Assembly: GCA_023227645.1 (NCBI GenBank)
Contig: JALNVJ010000014.1
Location: 1 to 19,136, forward strand
Reading direction: 5' to 3'
Length of the DNA stretch: 19,136 nucleotides
Source of the DNA: Bacteroidales bacterium
GTDB lineage: Bacteria; Bacteroidota; Bacteroidia; Bacteroidales; P3
Shown here: positions 15,072-19,136 of the stretch, in pieces
Position numbering within the stretch: the stretch's first letter is position 1
Layout of the letters: each line of letters starts with the position of its first letter
The notes under the pieces: generated by a model
Databases searched by the model: none
The model's input: only the letters and a program-made list of their open reading frames with translations
What the model was told of the DNA's origin: nothing
Translations under genes and position numbers: made by a program

Positions 15072-15968
15072 TTATTTCTTTTGAGCTGGTTTCTTTGCAG
15101 AAATTACTTTGCGTGGACGTTGTTTCTTTTCAGATGAATCATCTTCACTAACAGCTTTAACTCTTTTAATCTTCACTCCATCTTTTGAATTTGAATCATC
15201 TTCATCTTCATCTAAAAGTTCAGTTGCTAATGCTTTTTCGTTTATTTCTTCAGCTTCTTCTGCAGCGTCACGAGCATCTTTATCCATCTTTCTTTCATTC
15301 AATCCATCTTCAATTGCTTGGCACATATATTTTACTATTAATGCTATAGATTTTGAAGCGTCATCATTTGCTGGGATTGGGAAATCAATAAGATCAGGAT
15401 TAACATTAGTATCAACTAATGCAAAGATTGGAATGTTTAAACGACGAGCTTCCGCAACAGCAATATGTTCTTTGTTTATATCAATAACAAAGATTGCTGA
15501 AGGAAGACGAGTTAAATCGGAGATAGAACCTAAGTTTTTTTCCAATTTTGCTTTTTCACGTGATAATTGAAGGCGTTCACGTTTGCTGATTTTTGATGTA
15601 TCTTTATCGTTGATTAGTTTATCAAGTATGTTCATCTTCTTTACTGCCTTACGGATAGTAACGAAATTTGTTAACATACCTCCTGGCCAACGTTCAGTTA
15701 CGAATGGCATATTCACTGTTGTTACTAATTCAGAAATAACTTCTTTAGCTTGTTTCTTAGTAGCAACGAAAAGAATTTTCTTACCAGATTTTGCTATTTG
15801 TTTTATTGCTGTAGCAGCTTCATCTGCTTTTTCAGCTGTTTTGTGTAGGTCAATAATGTGAATACCATTTTTCTCCATAAAAATATAAGGAGCCATTTTT
15901 GGATTCCATTTTCTTTTCATGTGTCCAAAATGAACACTTGACTCTAACATTTCATTAAAATCTAACAT
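15072..15968 (-). CDS. rpsB: 30S ribosomal protein S2 with long charged tail
   Basis: A 298-residue S2. The core (about 1-224) has the expected LESSVHFGHMKRKWNPKMAPYIF, FVATKKQAKE, ERWPGGMLTNF and PSAIFVIDINKEHIAV, with NVNPDLIDFPIPANDDA near 190-205. Residues 225-298 form an extra C-terminal tail: first acidic (EEAEEINEK, LLDEDEDDSN), then strongly basic (KKQRPRKVISAKKPAQKK). E. coli S2 is about 240 residues; tails of this sort occur in Bacteroidota and are probably disordered, with the basic end able to touch rRNA. The gene follows rpsI by 112 bases, which contain alternative hairpins that could control rpsB-tsf. Confidence 0.98.
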   Translation of the reverse strand: MLDFNEMLESSVHFGHMKRKWNPKMAPYIFMEKNGIHIIDLHKTAEKADEAATAIKQIAKSGKKILFVATKKQAKEVISELVTTVNMPFVTERWPGGMLTNFVTIRKAVKKMNILDKLINDKDTSKISKRERLQLSREKAKLEKNLGSISDLTRLPSAIFVIDINKEHIAVAEARRLNIPIFALVDTNVNPDLIDFPIPANDDASKSIALIVKYMCQAIEDGLNERKMDKDARDAAEEAEEINEKALATELLDEDEDDSNSKDGVKIKRVKAVSEDDSSEKKQRPRKVISAKKPAQKK

Positions 15969-16008
15969 CTTGTTTTTCTTTGTTTGTTTACATTCCTTTA
16001 ATTAATTC

Positions 16009-16053
16009 AATTGATAAGTAGTTGGAGGAAAAACCCAAATCTTATCAATTTGG
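16009..16053 (-). promoter_or_regulatory. Mutually exclusive hairpins between rpsI and rpsB
   Basis: Read on the minus strand, a short stem CCAAAT (16053-16048) with ATTTGG (16040-16035), 7-base loop, is followed by GTTTTT and looks like a weak terminator. The segment AATTGATAAG (16050-16041) can instead pair perfectly over 10 bp with CTTATCAATT (16018-16009). The two folds use the same bases and cannot coexist. No TAnnTTTG promoter was seen in this spacer, so rpsB probably depends on the rplM promoter. Regulation is inferred. Confidence 0.45.
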
Positions 16054-16080
16054 ATACTAAACAGCAATCCAATAAATCGT

Positions 16081-16467
16081 TTAACGCTTGCTAAATTGGA
16101 AACGTTTACGAGCTTTCTTTTGTCCTGGTTTCTTTCTCTCAACCATACGAGGGTCTCTACGAACCAAACCTTTAGCCTTTAAAGCTGGACGATTTTCAAT
16201 ATCAATTTCACATAATGCACGAGCAATCGCCATACGTAAAGCTTCTGCTTGTCCAGTAGTTCCACCACCATCTAGGTTAGCTTTTACATCATATTGTCCA
16301 AATACTCCTACTGTTTCAAATGATTGACGACAAACATATTGCAATGTTGGAGTTGGGAAATATTCCTTATAATCTCTACCATTTATAGTAATATTACCAC
16401 TGCCTGCACTCATATAAATACGAGCAACAGCAGATTTTCTTCTTCCTATTTTGTTTATTACTTCCAT
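16081..16467 (-). CDS. rpsI: 30S ribosomal protein S9
   Basis: A 128-residue S9. NKIGRRKSAVARIYM (5-19) is the conserved opening, followed by NGRDYKEYFP, DGGGTTGQAEALRMAIARAL (the central conserved block), RRDPRMVERKKPGQKKARK, and the terminal KRFQFSKR, whose last residue reaches the P-site tRNA. The length is normal. It begins 4 bases after rplM ends, the universal L13-S9 pairing, and must be co-translated. A 112-base spacer with possible control hairpins separates it from rpsB. Confidence 0.98.
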   Translation of the reverse strand: MEVINKIGRRKSAVARIYMSAGSGNITINGRDYKEYFPTPTLQYVCRQSFETVGVFGQYDVKANLDGGGTTGQAEALRMAIARALCEIDIENRPALKAKGLVRRDPRMVERKKPGQKKARKRFQFSKR

Positions 16468-16471
16468 GAAA

Positions 16472-16927
16472 TTATCTGATTGAATTTAAATTAACTACTT
16501 TTGGTTGTTGAGCTTCGTGTTGATGCTCAGTTCCAGCATAAACATAAAGATTTCTGTATAGAGCAGCTCCCAATTTATTTTTTGGTAACATTCCCTTAAC
16601 GGCATGTTCTATAACACGTATAGGATGTGTTGCTAATACTTGTTTTGGAGATGCAAATCTTTGACCACCAGGATAACCAGTATGACGAACATAAACTTTA
16701 TCAGTTAATTTCTTTCCTGTAAAGCGAATTTTTTCGGCATTGATAATAATAATATTATCTCCACAATCAACGTGAGGAGTAAAGGATGGCTTATGTTTGC
16801 CTCTTAACACATTTGCCACTTTTGTAGCCAAACGTCCCAAAATTTGATTTTCTGCATCAATAATTATCCACTCTTTTTGAACGGTTTCTTTGTTAGCAGA
16901 TACGGTTTTGTAACTTAACGTATTCAT
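16472..16927 (-). CDS. rplM: 50S ribosomal protein L13
   Basis: A 151-residue L13, an early assembly protein of the large subunit. Conserved blocks are WIIIDAENQILGRLAT (20-35), LRGKHKPSFTPHVDCGD (41-57), NAEKIRFTGKK, the HTGYPGG loop (82-88), and AVKGMLPKNKLG. It is the first gene of the operon rplM-rpsI-rpsB-tsf. In E. coli L13 represses its own mRNA, and L13-binding leaders are known in other phyla. The 180-base leader with a strong 5' stem found here suggests the same kind of feedback. Confidence 0.98.
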   Translation of the reverse strand: MNTLSYKTVSANKETVQKEWIIIDAENQILGRLATKVANVLRGKHKPSFTPHVDCGDNIIIINAEKIRFTGKKLTDKVYVRHTGYPGGQRFASPKQVLATHPIRVIEHAVKGMLPKNKLGAALYRNLYVYAGTEHQHEAQQPKVVNLNSIR

Positions 16928-17106
16928 TTTTTAAATTTATGTTTTTAAAACATCAAAATTCTACTCTGTTTTTCGAGTAAATATTACTTTAAATCCTTGT
17001 TTTATTTTCAATTCCAACGGGCAATCAGAAAGACATAAAACAATGATAATCATCCCGCTAAACATATTGGTTATTGGATAATAAGATGTGCTTAACCTAT
17101 GTTTAG
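16928..17106 (-). promoter_or_regulatory. rplM 5' leader, likely L13 autoregulatory element
   Basis: The predicted transcript starts near 17106. Its first nine bases, CTAAACATA (17106-17098), pair perfectly with TATGTTTAG (17066-17058). Inside, GGTTA (17097-17093) pairs with TAACC (17073-17069) across a 2-base bulge, leaving a 19-base loop. Nearer the gene a 5-bp stem pairs 16962-16966 with 16975-16979. A 15-base near-palindrome (16939-16953) lies just before the start codon and could affect ribosome access. I recall that L13 leaders have been proposed for Bacteroidia, but cannot confirm a match here. Confidence 0.6.
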
Positions 17107-17112
17107 GGTTTG

Positions 17113-17142
17113 CAAAGATACAATCTTTTATTTTATTTACAA
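17113..17142 (-). promoter_or_regulatory. Promoter of the rplM operon
   Basis: On the minus strand TTG (17142-17140) and TATCTTTG (17120-17113) are exactly 19 bases apart, an exact consensus match. It is back-to-back with the radC promoter, the two -33 elements being 38 bases apart. Confidence 0.82.
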
Positions 17143-17180
17143 TACTTTAGATCTTTTTTTTCAAATTTCTATTCTCTATA

Positions 17181-17210
17181 TTGTTATTCATAATTTTTTT
17201 TTTACCTTTG
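17181..17210 (+). promoter_or_regulatory. Promoter of radC
   Basis: TTG at 17181-17183 and TACCTTTG at 17203-17210, 19 bases apart, match the consensus exactly. The start would be near 17217, so the message has a leader of about 15 nt before the ATG at 17232. This rules out the longer reading frame that begins at the TTG of the -33 element. Confidence 0.8.
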
Positions 17211-17231
17211 CTCAAATATTATATCAATTTT

Positions 17232-17936
17232 ATGGAAAACGATGATACATATAATAGTATAAAGAATTGGGCAAAAGAAGATAGACCACGTGAAAAATTA
17301 ATGCAAATAGGCAAGAAGAAACTTACCAATGCTGAGCTTTTAGCAATAATTATAGGTTCAGGCTCGAGAAAAGAATCTGCCGTTCAGTTGGCTCAAAAAA
17401 TTTTAAATTCGGTGAATAATAATGTCAATGAACTTTCCTCCCTAACCTATAAAGATTTAATAAATAAATTTAAAGGAATAGGGGAGGCAAAATCGATTAA
17501 TATTGTTGCAGCTCTCGAATTAGGTAATAGGCGGAAAGAAATTGATGAAGATGATATTATTATTAAGGAACCCAATCAGGTTTATAATGTTTTGTTTTCT
17601 GATCTTGCAGATTTGGAATATGAAACTTTTTGGATAATTCTTATGAGTAATTCTCAGCGATTTATTAAAAAAGTTTGTATTAGTGAAGGGGGTTGGTCAG
17701 AAACAAGTGTTGATTTAAAGAAACTATTTAAAATTTGTCTTGAAAATAACTCTTCAAAAATAATTTTAGCTCATAATCACCCCTCAGGTAATATTTTGCC
17801 AAGCGAAAGCGACAAGGCAATAACAGAAAGGATATCTAAAGCTGGGAAAATACTTTCAATAAATGTTTTAGATCATGTTATATTTGGAAGAAATGGGGAG
17901 TATTATTCCTTTGTGGAGAAAAATATTATGGGTTGA
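17232..17936 (+). CDS. radC: RadC-family MPN/JAB-domain protein
   Basis: A 234-residue RadC protein. The N-terminal part is a helix-hairpin-helix region: DRPREKLMQIGKKKLTNAELL (17-37), then IIGSGS (40-45) and FKGIGEAKSINIVAALELG (80-98). The C-terminal JAB/MPN domain has the metal-binding motif HNHPSGNILPSESD (181-194), with His181, His183 and Asp194. Despite its name, RadC has no proven repair role and its biochemical activity is uncertain. I start at ATG 17232, not at TTG 17181. The extra 17 residues are hydrophobic and unlike RadC, and they would be encoded by the promoter itself. It is divergent from rplM, and its stop is 9 bases from the stop of the convergent OmpH-like gene, with no terminator between. 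Confidence 0.93.
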   Translation: MENDDTYNSIKNWAKEDRPREKLMQIGKKKLTNAELLAIIIGSGSRKESAVQLAQKILNSVNNNVNELSSLTYKDLINKFKGIGEAKSINIVAALELGNRRKEIDEDDIIIKEPNQVYNVLFSDLADLEYETFWIILMSNSQRFIKKVCISEGGWSETSVDLKKLFKICLENNSSKIILAHNHPSGNILPSESDKAITERISKAGKILSINVLDHVIFGRNGEYYSFVEKNIMG

Positions 17937-17945
17937 GGGATTTTA

Positions 17946-18659
17946 TTATTTCCCCTTAACAGTTTTATATTCTTCGTTTAGACCCTTTATTATTTCATCA
18001 GTAATGTCAAAAGCATCATCTGCATAGAGTACAGTACTAGATATATAAGATCTGCTTAAGATAATGTTGAATTTTTGATTCTTTTGATTATAGTCTTTAA
18101 TGAAAGCGTAAACTGAATTAAGTAGTTTTTTGTTGTCTTCATTTTGACGTTCTTGTAATTGAGCCATCATCTTTTGTTGAAGCATAGGAAATTCTTGTTG
18201 ACGGCGAGTTAAATCCTCTTCTTTCTTTTTTTGTTCGGTTAATGTAAGCTTATCTCCTGTTTTTACATAATTTTCATAATCGGATTGAAGTTTCTTCCCT
18301 TGAGCTTGATAATTTGATTCCAATGAAGTTTGATATGAAGTTAATCCTTTTTCCAAATCCTTAGCATAATCATATTGGGCTAAAATAGAATCGGTATTAA
18401 CATATGCAATTTTTAAATCTCCTGTTTGAACAATTTTTGGAGTTGAGGATACATTGTTATTATTATTATCTCCACAGAAAGACAAACATAGTAAAACTAC
18501 AACACCTACAAATGACAGTATAGATAGAGTTCCAAATATTATTAATAGAGGAGATTTTTTTTCCTTAACATTTACTATTCCATCTTCTGAAGGAAATTCT
18601 GGAATTATCTGCTCTTGAATATTATCGTTTTCTAATTCTTGGTTATCCATATTGTTCAT
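17946..18659 (-). CDS. OmpH/Skp-family protein with N-terminal membrane anchor
   Basis: A 237-residue protein. Residues 1-31 are acidic and soluble, a KEKK block (32-35) follows, then a hydrophobic segment at about 36-62, an Asn-rich spacer (65-69), and an OmpH/Skp domain from about 80 to 230. That domain starts with DLKIAYVNTDSILAQYDYAK, the Skp-type strand, then a long charged coiled coil (about 98-190). Skp proteins are periplasmic chaperones for outer-membrane proteins and normally have a short cleavable signal. Here the long acidic N-terminus points to a retained anchor with the coiled coil in the periplasm. Cys62 (LSFCG) could be read as a poor lipobox, but Phe at -1 argues against it. 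A second ATG lies three codons in. A lone TAnnTTTG box at 18682-18689 may serve as its promoter; no -33 partner is visible. Confidence 0.82.
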   Translation of the reverse strand: MNNMDNQELENDNIQEQIIPEFPSEDGIVNVKEKKSPLLIIFGTLSILSFVGVVVLLCLSFCGDNNNNNVSSTPKIVQTGDLKIAYVNTDSILAQYDYAKDLEKGLTSYQTSLESNYQAQGKKLQSDYENYVKTGDKLTLTEQKKKEEDLTRRQQEFPMLQQKMMAQLQERQNEDNKKLLNSVYAFIKDYNQKNQKFNIILSRSYISSTVLYADDAFDITDEIIKGLNEEYKTVKGK

Positions 18660-18704
18660 TTATTAAAGGATTATGAGATTGCAAAAATACTAAAATTCTA
18701 TAAT

Positions 18705-18747
18705 AAAAAAAGACTTACCAAGAAATAAATCAAGGTAAGTCTTTTTT
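18705..18747 (-). terminator. Terminator of the RRM protein gene
   Basis: A perfect 14-bp inverted repeat, arms 18706-18719 and 18734-18747, with a 14-base loop. The core GACTTACC/GGTAAGTC is flanked by A-run and T-run, so it can also work on the other strand. It starts 18 bases after the RRM gene stop on the minus strand and separates that gene from the OmpH-like one. Confidence 0.9.
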
Positions 18748-18764
18748 AATTGAAATAGTATATA

Positions 18765-19088
18765 CTAATAACGATCGCTATTATAATTACTTCTACCTCT
18801 TTGGTTTCTGTCAAAACCACCGCCACCACGGTTGCTATCGCCTCTATCCTCACGAGGACGAGCTACTGCAACAGAGATAACTTTCTTATCAAAAGAAGCT
18901 CCGTTAAGTTCTTCAATTGCTTTTTGTCCGTGTTCGTCAGACATTTCAACAAATCCAAAACCTCTTGAACGGCCAGTAAATTTGTCAGTAATAACTTTTG
19001 CTGAAGAAACTTCACCGTATTCTTCAAACGCTTGTCTTAAGTCATCATCATTGATAGCGTAACTTAAGTTTGAAACAAAAATGTTCAT
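18765..19088 (-). CDS. Small RRM-domain RNA-binding protein
   Basis: A 107-residue protein with one RNA recognition motif (1-78). RNP2 is IFVSNL (3-8) and RNP1 is RGFGFVEM (42-49), with the aromatic residues that stack on RNA bases in place. The tail (79-107) is rich in Gly, Arg, Asp and Asn (DRGDSNRGGGGF, RGRSNY), like eukaryotic and cyanobacterial glycine-rich RNA-binding proteins. Such small RRM proteins are abundant in Bacteroidota and act as global post-transcriptional regulators in some gut species. The particular targets here are unknown. It is apparently a single-gene unit; the 48 bases upstream, up to the window edge, hold no clear promoter. Confidence 0.95.
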   Translation of the reverse strand: MNIFVSNLSYAINDDDLRQAFEEYGEVSSAKVITDKFTGRSRGFGFVEMSDEHGQKAIEELNGASFDKKVISVAVARPREDRGDSNRGGGGFDRNQRGRSNYNSDRY

Positions 19089-19136
19089 ATAAAATAAATT
19101 AAATAATAAAATGAGGGGAAAATCTTTTTTTTTAGA

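Noticed and set aside
15109..15570. 153-codon frame antisense to rpsB
   Set aside because: Its serine/phenylalanine-rich translation is the mirror of the Lys/Glu-rich S2 tail. Long antisense frames are expected opposite such codons.
1..19136. Defence island, mobile element, phage or CRISPR content
   Set aside because: Every sizeable open frame that is not a shadow belongs to a known housekeeping or glycan family. No transposase, integrase, toxin-antitoxin, nuclease-helicase pair or repeat array was seen.

Overview
The window is a stretch of ordinary chromosome from a low-GC member of the Bacteroidota, most likely order Bacteroidales. Three lines of evidence point there. Many genes resemble Bacteroidales proteins (the 140-residue HU-related protein, the long-tailed S2, the short glycine-tailed RRM protein). 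Gene blocks such as acpP-fabF-rnc and rplM-rpsI-rpsB-tsf are intact. Intergenic regions repeatedly carry the Bacteroidota promoter pattern, TTG or TTTG then 18-20 bases then TAnnTTTG, while purine-rich ribosome binding sites are rare. No tRNA, rRNA, CRISPR array, insertion sequence or phage gene was seen.

Layout. 1-345 (-): 5' part of purE, cut by the window edge. 553-5835 (+): one run of six genes behind a good promoter: a zinc-ribbon methyltransferase, a GT4 glycosyltransferase, a heptose-7-phosphate kinase (HddA type), a sugar-1-phosphate nucleotidyltransferase (HddC type), an FlK-like hotdog thioesterase and an RlmL-type rRNA methyltransferase. The first four suggest that an activated heptose or related sugar is made and used for a surface glycan. 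5836-6075: a perfect 19-bp terminator hairpin between converging genes, preceded by a promoter match that could drive a ~105-nt small RNA. 6076-6645 (-): purN. 6873-9982 (+): acpP-fabF-rnc-lipA, linking fatty-acid synthesis, RNase III and lipoate synthesis. 9983-10468: about 490 nt without a clear gene, holding a perfect promoter and a ~380-nt leader with several hairpins upstream of an HU-related DNA-binding gene (10469-10891), which ends in a strong terminator.

11105-14116 (-): rsmA-mntP-queD and an AI-2E/PerM-family membrane protein, probably co-transcribed. 14147-14188: terminator of the ribosomal operon. 14211-16927 (-): rplM-rpsI-rpsB-tsf, driven by a promoter at 17113-17142 and preceded by a ~180-nt leader that starts with a strong stem, a likely L13 autoregulatory site. 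A second possible control point with two mutually exclusive hairpins lies between rpsI and rpsB. 17232-17936 (+): radC, divergent from rplM. 17946-18659 (-): a membrane-anchored OmpH/Skp-like protein. 18765-19088 (-): a small RRM RNA-binding protein with its own terminator.

The coding content is mostly housekeeping. The least explained parts are the non-coding ones: the HU leader at about 10089-10468, the possible small RNA at about 5862-5970, the rplM leader and the rpsI-rpsB spacer.
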